DNA from: an uncultured Bacteroidia bacterium
Lineage (GTDB): Bacteria; Bacteroidota; Bacteroidia; Bacteroidales; UBA932
Assembly (NCBI GenBank): GCA_902798975.1
Contig: CADBYT010000008.1
Span: 1-64,000 of the forward strand
Reading direction: 5' to 3'
Length of the DNA stretch: 64,000 bases
Shown here: positions 1 through 8,420 of the stretch, one piece after another
Layout: every line of letters begins with the position of its first letter
Numbering within the stretch: the first letter of the stretch is position 1
Made by a program: the position numbers and the translations under genes
The notes under the pieces: model-generated
What the model was told of the DNA's origin: nothing
What the model saw: only the letters and a program-made list of their open reading frames with translations
Databases searched by the model: none

Positions 1-356
1 TCAGCGAAGATGTTGCTGAAATTGATCATACCGTCGAGGTTCAACTCACCGAAGAGCTTGTTCTTCGCGGAGTAGATCGCGTTGTTGGCGCCGAAGTTGA
101 CGGCGTTGCCTGCATGCTGATCCAGGGTCTGGAAAGGACCGCCGATCACAGCACGCACACCCCAAACCGGAGTGATGTAGCGGCCGACCATGAGGTTGCC
201 GTAAATCGCGGGGCTGTTGAAGCCACCGTTGTACACGGAGATGACACCGCCACCGAGACCGATGAACACGTCGTTCCCCTTGTAAGCCGTCTGGGCGTTC
301 GCGGCGAACACGCCGGCGGCCAGAGCGATTGACAGAGCAAGAGCTTTGAGTTTCAT
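1..356 (-). CDS. Outer-membrane beta-barrel protein, partial (C-terminus outside window)
   Basis: Reading leftward from the ATG at 354-356 gives an open frame to the window edge with no stop. It begins with a clear Sec signal peptide (MKLKALALSIALAAGVFAANA), then about 95 residues rich in Gly, Asn and aromatic residues (for example GLGGGVISVYNGGF, GRYITPVWGVRAVIGG) in alternating strand-like runs, as in Bacteroidota outer-membrane barrels and OmpA-type N-terminal domains. Whether a C-terminal OmpA peptidoglycan-binding domain follows cannot be seen. It lies 45 bp downstream of, and in the same direction as, the lipoprotein gene at 402-1391, so the two may be co-transcribed. Exact family is not recognised. 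Confidence 0.7.
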   Translation of the reverse strand, partial: MKLKALALSIALAAGVFAANAQTAYKGNDVFIGLGGGVISVYNGGFNSPAIYGNLMVGRYITPVWGVRAVIGGPFQTLDQHAGNAVNFGANNAIYSAKNKLFGELNLDGMINFSNIFA

Positions 357-401
357 ATCGTTTTACTTTTTAATTTCGTTATACAATTGGGGAACTTGGA
401 A

Positions 402-1391
402 TTACTCGTTGAAGGAGATACCACCACCGGCGTTCGGCATGGTGCCATGGGCATCGTGGCCGTGACCATAGTGATAGTGACCCGCGGCGCCAGGATAAGG
501 AAGTTCATAGGGAACGAGCTCGACAGTCTCGGTATACTTGACGTCAAAGGAGCCCAGTTCGATGGCACTATCTTTTTCATTCTCATCGATTTCGCCATCC
601 TCGTCAGCATCCTTCCAGGCGATCACATCCATGGGAATCTTCTCCCAATAGTTGATCTGGCGGATATTCCACATGGCCCAAGCGGACACATAGAATGGGT
701 AGTCGAAGGGCCAGATGTATTCATCATCCCCCCAATAGTCAACCAGGTTGTCAACGACTTCTTCGAAACCGAGATAATTATGGTCAACAACGTTGGAGAC
801 CTCATACAACCACCAAATGTCATCACCGGTGACATTACCCTCGAGGATGTACTCGCTGTTGTTGTAGTACCAGGTATCGATACCGTCGTGGGAATAAGCG
901 TAGGTCTTGTAATCCTTGTTCTCCAGGAGACCGACATCCTCACCTTCCTCTATGTCTTCCTCGTCCCAGAAGGTATCACACGTATAGCCGTTGATCGGCT
1001 CACCGACGGGGACAATCACTCTGATCGCAGCCATACCACCGGCCAGGACCTCAGGAAAAACAAAAGCGGAAGTGTAGTCCTTCGCGAGCTTGTCGCCCTT
1101 GACGATGACACCATAATCACCGGCGGCGACAGCCTGGCTCTCGGCGGCCTGCCATGAATAGGCGTGAGGACCGCTGCCCACGATGGTTTGGAATTCGTTG
1201 GTGATGTCCAGACCACCACGGGTGAAATGGATGTCAACCGGACCGGAATAAGTACCGCCGTTGATGATGTCGACGACCTCGACATTGACGAGGACCTTAC
1301 CGCCGGCAAGTTTGAAAGCGGTCTCGACCTGCTCAGGCGTGCAAGCGGCAATAACACCTACTAACGCAATGAGTGAAAAAAACTTTTTCAT
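402..1391 (-). CDS. Cell-surface lipoprotein, DUF3869-like, with EF-hand-like loop and His-rich tail
   Basis: A 329-residue protein starting at MKKFFSLIALVGVIAAC, a signal peptide ending in a lipobox with Cys17. I chose this ATG over one 60 nt upstream because the longer version would bury the signal peptide. The rest is acidic and Trp/Tyr-rich. About residues 265-280 read DADEDGEIDENE, spaced like a dockerin or EF-hand calcium loop. Close to the C-terminus is a histidine cluster (GHYHYGHGHDAHG), which could bind metal. The overall look resembles the Bacteroidota DUF3869 group that sits next to OmpA-like proteins; this assignment is from memory of the family. A good promoter lies at 1482-1513 and the partial barrel gene follows downstream. 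Confidence 0.65.
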   Translation of the reverse strand: MKKFFSLIALVGVIAACTPEQVETAFKLAGGKVLVNVEVVDIINGGTYSGPVDIHFTRGGLDITNEFQTIVGSGPHAYSWQAAESQAVAAGDYGVIVKGDKLAKDYTSAFVFPEVLAGGMAAIRVIVPVGEPINGYTCDTFWDEEDIEEGEDVGLLENKDYKTYAYSHDGIDTWYYNNSEYILEGNVTGDDIWWLYEVSNVVDHNYLGFEEVVDNLVDYWGDDEYIWPFDYPFYVSAWAMWNIRQINYWEKIPMDVIAWKDADEDGEIDENEKDSAIELGSFDVKYTETVELVPYELPYPGAAGHYHYGHGHDAHGTMPNAGGGISFNE

Positions 1392-1481
1392 TTCTTTAAA
1401 ATAAATATTAAACATTAAACTTTGATTTCTGTTTACCATGGAGAGCGGCATGTCCGCAAGGACATATTACTCCCCAGCCGA

Positions 1482-1513
1482 CAAAGGTACGACTAAAAAT
1501 AATAAAAAACAAA
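1482..1513 (-). promoter_or_regulatory. Bacteroidota-type promoter of the 402-1391 lipoprotein gene
   Basis: On the minus strand, a -33 TTTG (1510-1513) and a -7 TACCTTTG (1482-1489) are separated by 20 bp, matching the TTTG / TAnnTTTG consensus of the Bacteroidota primary sigma factor. The predicted transcript has a leader of about 85 nt, longer than most in this window. Confidence 0.7.
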
Positions 1514-1529
1514 TTTTTTTAAAATATAG

Positions 1530-2780
1530 TTACTTATTCAAGTAACCATTAATATAATAAGGATTGTAGTAATTCTTGCTCGCCAGATTGTCGGCGGCTT
1601 CGGCACGGACTTCCTTATAGTAGACCTGCTCGTTGTTGGCATTGTAGTCGTAGGTAATCTGCCCGGACATGCCGATGCGCGGCACATAACCATGGCGGCG
1701 GTTCCGGTACGGCGGCAGGGAGATGTGGATGCGGAAGCCGCCGTTGGTGTGCGGCTGGAGAGACGAAGCCACCGGCTTGCCATCCTGGCCGAAGATGAGG
1801 CCCTTCTCGGCATAGAAGCCCACCGAAACGTGGCGGAAATGCCGCACCATCTCGAATTTGATGCCATAATCCCCATACAGGAAGCGCTGCGCGCGCAGGG
1901 TGAACTGCGTCTGCAGAAAGGCGTTGTAGTAATTGGCGGCCACATTCCATACGAATTCCGGTTCCCAATAGTAACGCCAGTGGAAAGCACGGAAACTGCC
2001 CACGGATACCACGCCGAGCTGGGTATCCACCCAGAAACGCTCGTTGGGGAACCAATAGGCGGCCTCCAGCAGCGCGCCGAAGCGGTTGTTGGAGAACTGG
2101 CCTATCGACAGCTTGCCCTGGATCCCCAGATGCCAGGGATCGCGGAAACGCTGCGACAGGGTGATCATACCGGGATGGATATAGCGGTACTGCGTCTCGA
2201 AGAAATCCGTGAAGACAGGGATCACCAGCTGGTAGGAGAAGCGCGCACCCGGCCAGAGATTGATTTCCAGGGCGGGCTTGAGTTCCCAGAGGGACTGGTA
2301 GACCTGCGTGATGATGAGGTTGATCAGAGAGAACACCGGATAGACGGTAATGTCCGTCCGGAGGAAGCTGTTGTTGTACAACTTCTGTTTTCGTACGGCA
2401 TCCCAGGACGCGTCCAGGCGCTTGGTGGTGTTCCATCGGCCGGATTCGGGATTGTAGGTAATCGTGACCTCGGGGACCTTGTAAGACGTACCGATGAGTT
2501 TAACGGGCTTGGACTCGTCCAGTCCGGCGCCCTCGAGAATCTGCACCGCGCGGGCGAAGCCCTCCGCCGGCAGTTTGTAATAGTCGTTCTCGACGGTGAA
2601 GGCCGTGAACTCCGGCGTCTCGACGGAGCGCACGTTCAGGAAGCCCGCTTCCACAAGGCGGCGGGCCGCCTCCTCGGCACGGGATTCCACCAGGCTGTCC
2701 ACGCGGGACGGCACCTGCGCCGCCAACGCCAGGGGCATCAGCAGCGGGAGCAACGCAAGGAGCCTGAGAGTTCTCTTCAT
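1530..2780 (-). CDS. Outer-membrane protein, YjbH-like (exopolysaccharide-associated) barrel
   Basis: A 416-residue protein with a signal peptide (MKRTLRLLALLPLLMPLALAAQ) and an N-terminal part of about 100 residues that resembles a periplasmic alpha/beta module. The C-terminal two thirds are rich in aromatic residues in beta-strand spacing (RFSYQLVIPVFTDFFETQYR, FRAFHWRYYWEPEFVWNVAA). It resembles the YjbH family of lipoprotein-type exopolysaccharide export proteins in layout and in barrel features, but I cannot confirm the family without a profile search. TAACTTTG at 2799-2806 is a plausible -7 box with an 18-nt leader. It ends 138 bp before the next gene downstream on the same strand, which has its own promoter, so it is probably monocistronic. 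Confidence 0.55.
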   Translation of the reverse strand: MKRTLRLLALLPLLMPLALAAQVPSRVDSLVESRAEEAARRLVEAGFLNVRSVETPEFTAFTVENDYYKLPAEGFARAVQILEGAGLDESKPVKLIGTSYKVPEVTITYNPESGRWNTTKRLDASWDAVRKQKLYNNSFLRTDITVYPVFSLINLIITQVYQSLWELKPALEINLWPGARFSYQLVIPVFTDFFETQYRYIHPGMITLSQRFRDPWHLGIQGKLSIGQFSNNRFGALLEAAYWFPNERFWVDTQLGVVSVGSFRAFHWRYYWEPEFVWNVAANYYNAFLQTQFTLRAQRFLYGDYGIKFEMVRHFRHVSVGFYAEKGLIFGQDGKPVASSLQPHTNGGFRIHISLPPYRNRRHGYVPRIGMSGQITYDYNANNEQVYYKEVRAEAADNLASKNYYNPYYINGYLNK

Positions 2781-2803
2781 GCCGGAAGTTTGATCTTACA
2801 AAG

Positions 2804-3484
2804 TTAGTATTTTTTTAGGACTTCCCTCGCGTTTAGCTTGAGATTTCCGTTCACGTCACGATAGGAGTCATGCCGGATCGGGCCGATGCCCGGAGCGTAC
2901 CAGTTTTCGCAGATGTTGTCGCGTTCGCGTCCGATGCCATGCTCCACTTTGCGCTCACGCAGCACCACGCAGTCGAAGGTCCCTGCCGGCACGGTGATCC
3001 GCTCGGTGCGCAGGACGACCCGCTCGGTGATGTCCATCGTATGGGTCAGGACGCCGGTCCGGACACGGCAGTGTGCATCCGGCAGCCGGTCGCCCGGCTT
3101 CAGATTCGCCGGGAGACGGGCCGGCACGCTCTCGACTTCTTGTGCCGCACTGGGGAACATGTTGTGCAGGACGGCCTTCAGCGAAGCGCCCAGGTCCTGC
3201 TCTGTGGTCCCGTCAGCAGTGACGACCGTGGTCATCGGCGCGGCGCCGCCGTACAGATCTTTTCCGGCAGGGCTGTGAATCGTGAAAGTAATATCGAGAA
3301 TGGTCTTCCCGCCCTCGTGGCGGACGCCCGTGTACTCCATCGTCGTGGTATACTCGACGTGACCGTTCGCCTTGGTGCGTTCGTACACCAGCGTGCGGCC
3401 CGCTGTCATGGTCGTGAAAGGCTCCCCCGCCCGGACGGACAGACCCACCAGGAAGAGCAGCATAAGAAGCAATACGCGTTTCAT
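2804..3484 (-). CDS. Exported TapB / DUF3108-like protein
   Basis: A 226-residue exported protein with a signal peptide (MKRVLLLMLLFLVGLSVRA). The body is predicted all-beta (for example LVYERTKANGHVEYTTTMEY) and ends with the signature stretch NWYAPGIGPIRHDSYRD, typical of TapB/DUF3108 proteins of Bacteroidota, which are periplasmic or surface proteins of poorly known role. It has a -7 box 4 nt before the ATG (3489-3496), so its mRNA may be leaderless. It is divergent from the HD hydrolase gene, with 40 bp between start codons. Function is not known. Confidence 0.65.
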   Translation of the reverse strand: MKRVLLLMLLFLVGLSVRAGEPFTTMTAGRTLVYERTKANGHVEYTTTMEYTGVRHEGGKTILDITFTIHSPAGKDLYGGAAPMTTVVTADGTTEQDLGASLKAVLHNMFPSAAQEVESVPARLPANLKPGDRLPDAHCRVRTGVLTHTMDITERVVLRTERITVPAGTFDCVVLRERKVEHGIGRERDNICENWYAPGIGPIRHDSYRDVNGNLKLNAREVLKKY

Positions 3485-3488
3485 ACTG

Positions 3489-3496
3489 CAAAGATG
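3489..3496 (-). promoter_or_regulatory. -7 box 4 nt upstream of ATG (predicted leaderless)
   Basis: CATCTTTG on the minus strand, one mismatch from TAnnTTTG, followed by 4 nt and the ATG at 3484. See the finding on constant 4-nt spacing. Confidence 0.5.
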
Positions 3497-3524
3497 CGAA
3501 ATTTTTCCGTATCTTCGTATCCGT

Positions 3525-4145
3525 ATGGTCCTTCCCGAACTGCAAGCCTACGTGGAGGCGGAGATCCTCCCCCGCTACGACGCCTTCGACAAGGCGCATC
3601 AGCGTCCGCATGTCGAGCGCGTGATCCGCGACGCCCTCGCGCTCGCGGCCTTCTATCCCGTCGACAGGAACATGCTCTACGCCGCCGCGGCCTTCCACGA
3701 CACGGGCCTGTGCGAGGACCGCGCCACGCACCACCTCGTCTCGGGACGCATCATCCGCACCGATCCGGCCCTCCCCCGTTGGTTCTCCCCCGAACAGATC
3801 GAATCCATCGCACAGGCCGCCGAGGACCATCGCGCCTCGCTCGACCACGACCCGCGCAGCCTCTACGGGCGCATCATCGCCGAAGCCGACCGGCAAATCG
3901 AACCGGAAACCATCGTCCGCCGCACCGTGCAGTACGGTTTCGCCCATTACCCCGAGCTCGACCGCGAAGGGCACTGGCAACGCACGTTGGAGCACCTCCA
4001 CGTGAAATACGCGGAGGGCGGCTACCTGAAACTCTGGATTCCCGAATCTCCCAACGCCGCGAAACTCGCCGCTCTCCGCGCCCTCATCGCCGACGAAGCG
4101 CAGCTCCGCATTCTATTCGACAAATTCTTCGACGCAGAGAGCTAA
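3525..4145 (+). CDS. HD-domain metal-dependent phosphohydrolase
   Basis: A 206-residue cytoplasmic protein beginning MVLPELQAYVEAEILPRYDA. The HD superfamily metal ligands are visible: the first His in HQRPHVERV, the HD pair in AAAFHDTG, a following EDHRAS and a late Asp in IAEADR. HD proteins hydrolyse phosphoesters, often of nucleotides; the substrate here cannot be told. The start was chosen because earlier codons in this frame overlap the divergent gene's promoter. A weak -7 match (TATCTTCG) lies just upstream. No obvious operon partner. Confidence 0.75.
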   Translation: MVLPELQAYVEAEILPRYDAFDKAHQRPHVERVIRDALALAAFYPVDRNMLYAAAAFHDTGLCEDRATHHLVSGRIIRTDPALPRWFSPEQIESIAQAAEDHRASLDHDPRSLYGRIIAEADRQIEPETIVRRTVQYGFAHYPELDREGHWQRTLEHLHVKYAEGGYLKLWIPESPNAAKLAALRALIADEAQLRILFDKFFDAES

Positions 4146-4199
4146 CGCCACCCGCGATTCCGGCTCCGCTTTTCCGCCGCCCGCGCGCAAGCGTTGTGG

Positions 4200-4257
4200 A
4201 GGGCGGAGCGGAAATTGGTTTTTCGGCAAACTTGCCCGAAAAATAATTTCCGGCCGC
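4200..4257 (+). repeat. Dispersed palindromic repeat family B, copy 1
   Basis: A ~58-bp element whose flanks (AGGGCGGAGCGGAAATTGG and AATAATTTCCGGCCGC) also occur, inverted, at 47171-47227. The flanks surround a variable hairpin (here TCGGCAA / TTGCCCGA). The conserved flanks with a differing but still pairing core suggest a structured intergenic repeat. It follows the HD hydrolase gene. Confidence 0.7.
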
Positions 4258-4293
4258 CTGCTAAAGAAAGGGCGGCGGGAAGGTTATATCCTG

Positions 4294-4457
4294 CCAGGGT
4301 AGGCCTGCAAGGAGCGAAGCGACGCAGGGGGTCCGGGGGGAACGCCCCCCGGTTATTCGGTCCGGCCAGGATAGGCCTGCAAGGAGCGAAGCGACGCAGG
4401 GGGTCCGGGGGGGAACGCCCCCCGGTTATTCGGTCCGGCCAGGGTAGGCCTGCAAGG
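4294..4457. repeat. Tandem repeat (72 bp, 73 bp and a 19-bp partial) overlapping the end of the aminotransferase gene
   Basis: Units begin CCAGG[G/A]TAGGCCTGCAAGG at 4294, 4366 and 4439. The first two continue through GGAGCGAAGCGACGCAGG, a perfect hairpin CCGGGGGG/CCCCCCGG and TTATTCGGTCCGG. They are almost identical, differing by one G in a homopolymer and one A/G. The third is only the first 19 bp and lies inside the aminotransferase gene; the stop codon (4426-4428) is inside unit 2. The gene's last codons are therefore ghost-copied downstream. The hairpins may act as transcription terminators for the minus-strand gene. Confidence 0.8.
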
Positions 4458-5622
4458 CCTTTTGGAGAACGATAAGCGCCTTGGCAAGATCCTCTTTGCA
4501 GAGAACGTAGGCGATGCGGACCTCCTGGCGACCCTCTCCGGGCTCGGTATAGAACCCGGCGCCGGGCGCCATCATCACGGTCGAACCCTCGTACTGGAAG
4601 TCACGCAGGCACCAGATGCAGAACTTCTCCGCATCGTCCACCGGCAGCTTCGCCATCGTATAGAAAGCACCCATCGGGATGGGCGAATATACGCCCGGGA
4701 TCTTGTTAAGCCCGTCAATCAGGAAATTGCGCCGCTCGAGATACTCCTCGTAAACCGCATGCAGATACTCCTTCTGCACACCGAGCGACGCCTCCGCCAC
4801 GACCTGGCCCAGCAGCGGCGGCGACAGACGCGCCTGGCAGAACTTCATCACCGCATCGCGCACCTGCTTGTTCTTCGTGCAGAGGCAGCCGATGCGGATA
4901 CCGCACTCCGAATAGCGCTTGGACACGGAATCAAACAGCACGACATTCTCCTCGATCCCTTCCATGTGGAACGCGGAAATGTAAGGCATGCCCGTATAGA
5001 TGAACTCGCGGTACACCTCATCGCTGAACAGGAAAAGATGATGCTTCTTCACGATATCGCGCAGACGCTGCATCTCCTTGCGGGTGTAGAGGTAGCCCGT
5101 CGGGTTGTTGGGGTTGCAGATGAGGATGGCCTTGGTACGCGGGGTGATCTGCTCCTCGAAGGCCTCCACGGAGGGCAGGCGGAAGCCGTCCTCGATGTTG
5201 GTCTTGACGCTTTTGATCACGGCGCCCACGGAAATGGCAAAGGCCATATAATTGGCGTAGAACGGGTCCGTCACGATCACCTCATCGCCCGGCCCCAGGC
5301 ACGCCAGGAAGGCGAACAGCACCGCCTCGGAGCCGCCGGTGGTCACGATGATCTCCTCCGGGGAGAGGTAGATTCCGTACTCGGCATAGTACTGCACCAT
5401 CTTGGTGCGGAGCGACAGGTAGCCGTCCGAGGGGCTGTATTCCAGGATGCTGCGGTCCACGGCCTTGAGGGCATCCAGGCCGCACTGCGGGGTCTTGATG
5501 TCCGGCTGACCGATATTGAGGTGATAAACATGTACGCCGTTGCGTTTGGCCGCATCGGCGTACGGAGCCAGCTTCCGGATCGGGGAAGACGGCATATTCT
5601 GCGCGCGTTGGGAAATTTCCAT
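4426..5622 (-). CDS. PLP-dependent aminotransferase, class I/II (aspartate aminotransferase-like)
   Basis: A 398-residue fold-type I aminotransferase. Visible motifs are LNIGQPDIKTP near the N-terminus, TTGGSEA (phosphate binding), CNPNNPTG (substrate/PLP contact), LFSDEVYREF (Asp to the pyridine nitrogen), SVSKRYS with the Schiff-base Lys, and GIRIGCL. It transfers amino groups between amino acids and 2-oxo acids; the exact substrate is not readable. The start MEISQRAQ is preferred over one 15 nt upstream because a -7 box (5627-5634) lies 4 nt before it. The 3' end lies inside a tandem repeat. Confidence 0.85.
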   Translation of the reverse strand: MEISQRAQNMPSSPIRKLAPYADAAKRNGVHVYHLNIGQPDIKTPQCGLDALKAVDRSILEYSPSDGYLSLRTKMVQYYAEYGIYLSPEEIIVTTGGSEAVLFAFLACLGPGDEVIVTDPFYANYMAFAISVGAVIKSVKTNIEDGFRLPSVEAFEEQITPRTKAILICNPNNPTGYLYTRKEMQRLRDIVKKHHLFLFSDEVYREFIYTGMPYISAFHMEGIEENVVLFDSVSKRYSECGIRIGCLCTKNKQVRDAVMKFCQARLSPPLLGQVVAEASLGVQKEYLHAVYEEYLERRNFLIDGLNKIPGVYSPIPMGAFYTMAKLPVDDAEKFCIWCLRDFQYEGSTVMMAPGAGFYTEPGEGRQEVRIAYVLCKEDLAKALIVLQKALQAYPGRTE

Positions 5623-5626
5623 AGCG

Positions 5627-5634
5627 CAAATATA
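5627..5634 (-). promoter_or_regulatory. -7 box 4 nt upstream of ATG (predicted leaderless)
   Basis: TATATTTG on the minus strand, then GCGC-type 4-nt spacer and the aminotransferase ATG at 5622. No clear -33 TTTG at the ideal distance. Confidence 0.5.
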
Positions 5635-5645
5635 CACAAAAAAAC

Positions 5646-5676
5646 GAGATTCGCCGGTCGAAGCCGGCGAATGACG
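5646..5676 (-). repeat. Dispersed palindromic repeat family A, copy 1
   Basis: GAGATTCGCCGG..CCGGCGAATGACG forms a hairpin with a short loop. It sits between the stop of the GH9 gene and the start of the aminotransferase gene, and may end GH9 transcripts. Related copies occur at 14460-14489 and as a pair at 24306-24371. Confidence 0.7.
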
Positions 5677-5677
5677 T

Positions 5678-8353
5678 TTATTTGGCGAGCGCTGCGGTAA
5701 TCTCTTCTGCAGCCAGCGCGATGGTCACGAGCTGCACCACGTTGCGTGTACAGCACTCGTTCTCCCCCCAGTGGAAAGGATAATCGTCCTTGTTCTCCAT
5801 GTAGTCCGGCGCCATCAGCAGCAGGCCCGGCGCCAGGCCGCCCGGGATGACGGTGTAGTCCGCCCGGTTGTTGCCGTAGGCCACTTTCTTGGTCTTGACG
5901 CCCACCGCCGTGATGAAAGACACGTTGCTGTAGGGATGGCAGCCGTAGAGGTAGTTCAGGCCGGCGAGCACGAGCTCGGGATCGATCGCATCCGGGAAAA
6001 GCTTCCAGACGGCGTAGCAGTTCAGCGCCCAGCCAAGGATCTGCTCGTTGCCGCCCCAGCTGCGGCCGGAGATAGGCACACCGTACGGCGTGCTCTCCGC
6101 CTGCTTCACCAGTCCTTCCACATACGCAGGCAGCGCCGCGCGCACCTGCGCCTGGAAATCGGCATCCATATCTTTATAGATGGCAAGCGCCGTGGACAGG
6201 TTGCCACCGCCGCGGCCAAAGCCACCCCACATGCCACCCATGTCTGAGAGGACCGGTCCCTGCGGGACTTCCACGCCCCGGGCCACACCCTGGCGACCGG
6301 CACCCGTCCAGGCACGATTCATCGCCGGCATCTCCACCGGCTTGATCTGGGCAAGCACCCGCGGCTCGAAGAAATCGCGGTACTTCTTCTCCCCCGTCGT
6401 CTTCCAGAGCTCGATGGCCGCGGAGACGCGGCCGTCGCCGAAGCCACCGAAGCCGCCGAAACCGCCCATGGCGTTGCGGGCAGGATCCGCCGCCTCGAAG
6501 TTCTCATCCCAGAGTTTCAGCGCATTGCGCAGCGAGCGCTCGGCCAGTTCGGGATTGTAGGGCTTCAGTACGCGGGCAGCAGCCGCCAGTGCGGCGATGG
6601 TGGACATCTGGCCAGCCGGATTGCCGCCGTTGGACGTGAAGGCGAAGCGGTCGTCGCGCGTGCCGGTGAACAGGCCGCGCTGCTCGTACGGCGCCAGCGA
6701 GGCGTCATAAACGAAGCCGTCGGTGATCGTGGAGGCGTCGCCAAGGTGGTGATACTGGTGCATCGTGCCCTGGACAATGCCCTGGGCCACGAAACCGATG
6801 TTCTCCACCTGCGCGTTGATGTTGAGCACGCCGTGCTCGCACTGCTGGATCACGTCGGGCACGCCGTCCGGGCGGTGGATGTCGACGAACTGCGTCTTCT
6901 GGTCGATATAGGTCTGGTCACGCTCGGGGCGGAACTCTTCCCAAAGGGTGGCGAACTGCTGCGTCAGGCCGATCACGGTACCGGACTGGATGTCGAAGTC
7001 GCCGGCGTCATACCAGGCACCGACAGCCAGGTTCGGAATGTGCTCGTAGGCCTTGTATTTCGTGTTCGTCTCGGGGCCCTGACGGTAACCGTCCATCTGC
7101 TCGTAGCCCGGAGGCGCCTGCAGGGCGTCGTCCATGTGGGAGCGTCCGTGCCAGATGCGATAGCCTTCGTTCACCTCCATGTGGTCCATCTGGACCGGCA
7201 GCCACACGTCCATCGTCGGATACCAGGTGCCGGCATAGACGTCCTTGTCGATCGGGAACGGATTGGTGCGGGTGCCCTTGTACTCGATGCAGTAGAGACC
7301 CGGCTCGCGCACGTCGGAGAAGTCCACGCGGGCGTAGTTGTAGCGGTGGTTGTACACGCCCCACTCCGTCACGCGGGCGTCCTTCGCCAGCTGGCGGGAA
7401 CCGTCCTCGGCGATGCGCCAGATGCGGGCCACCGGGGCGAGTGCGTCACGCTTGTCGAGCTCCAGCACGGCCACCTTCTTCTGGCCGGGCGTGTAGCCCA
7501 CCTGTGAGAAGCCGATGTTCGGTTTGCGGATCCAGTCGGGATTGTACGACGGCTGGACCGTCCACTCCACCACCTTGCCGGTCTTGCCGGCAGGCAGGAT
7601 GGTGCGGAGCACGAAGGTGCCGTTCTGGGCGAGGTTGCGTCCGTCGAAGAGCCGGATTTCGCTGTCCGAGCTCACCGCCACGCGCAGGTCGTCGTCTTCC
7701 GGCGCCATCACGAGCTTGTGGCCCGCCGCGAAGGGTTCCGGATCGATGAATTCCCCGCGGCCGCGGTCGTCGAAGGTCGAGAGACCGAAGAACTGCGGGA
7801 TCTTCTCGCTGACCGGACGCATTTCCGTATCGCCGGTCGGATAATTCGGGAGAATCAGGGACTTGCCGTCCACAAAGACCGTCTTGCCGTGGTAGCTGGC
7901 CGGGAAAAATTCGAAATTCAGGCCCGCCTTGCCTTCCAGCTTCGCCGGCACGGGCTCGTCCAGGTACACGCTGAGCGTGAAACCGGTCCCTTTGGCCGCC
8001 ACGACGATGCGCGGACGGAAGGTGTAGTCCGGGTACTCGAAGGTCATGTCCACGGACTGACGGGCGCGATCGACCTCGCGCTTGAGGATATCCGGATAGA
8101 TATCCCACTGCTCCGGCGTGTCCATCAGGCGGATGCCGCCGCCCGTGGCGATGCGCTCGCCGTGCTGGATCAGCTCCACGCCGGCGGTCTTCTCATCGCA
8201 GAACATGCCGTTGTACTGGTTGCTGTACACCAGCACGGAGACGCCGTTCTCCTCGAGGACTTCGAATTCATTGAGACGCAGTCCCTGGGCAGATGCAGCC
8301 GCGCAGAGGGCCAGCGCCGCGATGCCGGTCAGAAAGATTTTTTTGTTCATCAT
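5678..8353 (-). CDS. Glycoside hydrolase family 9 (endoglucanase-type) with N-terminal beta-sandwich domain
   Basis: An 891-residue exported protein with a signal peptide (MNKKIFLTGIAALALCAAASA). Residues to about 280 look like a beta-rich module, followed by a CelD_N-like Ig domain (IGFSQVGYTPGQKKVAVLEL, residues ~287-385). The GH9 (alpha/alpha)6 domain follows. The catalytic-base motif WYDAGDFD is at ~447-454 (Asp449/Asp452). GCHPYSNVSFITAVG and the C-terminal HWGENECC (proton donor Glu866) are also present. It probably cleaves beta-1,4 glucan or mixed-linkage glucan. Two unusual glycine-rich loops (GGFGGFGGFGDG, GGMWGGFGRGGG) lie in the catalytic domain. It is divergent from the recombinase gene and probably part of the neighbouring polysaccharide locus. 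Confidence 0.85.
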   Translation of the reverse strand: MMNKKIFLTGIAALALCAAASAQGLRLNEFEVLEENGVSVLVYSNQYNGMFCDEKTAGVELIQHGERIATGGGIRLMDTPEQWDIYPDILKREVDRARQSVDMTFEYPDYTFRPRIVVAAKGTGFTLSVYLDEPVPAKLEGKAGLNFEFFPASYHGKTVFVDGKSLILPNYPTGDTEMRPVSEKIPQFFGLSTFDDRGRGEFIDPEPFAAGHKLVMAPEDDDLRVAVSSDSEIRLFDGRNLAQNGTFVLRTILPAGKTGKVVEWTVQPSYNPDWIRKPNIGFSQVGYTPGQKKVAVLELDKRDALAPVARIWRIAEDGSRQLAKDARVTEWGVYNHRYNYARVDFSDVREPGLYCIEYKGTRTNPFPIDKDVYAGTWYPTMDVWLPVQMDHMEVNEGYRIWHGRSHMDDALQAPPGYEQMDGYRQGPETNTKYKAYEHIPNLAVGAWYDAGDFDIQSGTVIGLTQQFATLWEEFRPERDQTYIDQKTQFVDIHRPDGVPDVIQQCEHGVLNINAQVENIGFVAQGIVQGTMHQYHHLGDASTITDGFVYDASLAPYEQRGLFTGTRDDRFAFTSNGGNPAGQMSTIAALAAAARVLKPYNPELAERSLRNALKLWDENFEAADPARNAMGGFGGFGGFGDGRVSAAIELWKTTGEKKYRDFFEPRVLAQIKPVEMPAMNRAWTGAGRQGVARGVEVPQGPVLSDMGGMWGGFGRGGGNLSTALAIYKDMDADFQAQVRAALPAYVEGLVKQAESTPYGVPISGRSWGGNEQILGWALNCYAVWKLFPDAIDPELVLAGLNYLYGCHPYSNVSFITAVGVKTKKVAYGNNRADYTVIPGGLAPGLLLMAPDYMENKDDYPFHWGENECCTRNVVQLVTIALAAEEITAALAK

Positions 8354-8420
8354 AACGGATATTTGTTTGTTTCAGCAAATAGATTTACAATAATACGAAA
8401 TATATTTTGTTTTCTTACCT

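Noticed and set aside
4194-4475. Open frame of 93 codons through the tandem repeat
   Set aside because: Its amino-acid sequence is just the translated repeat; the DNA repeat explains it.
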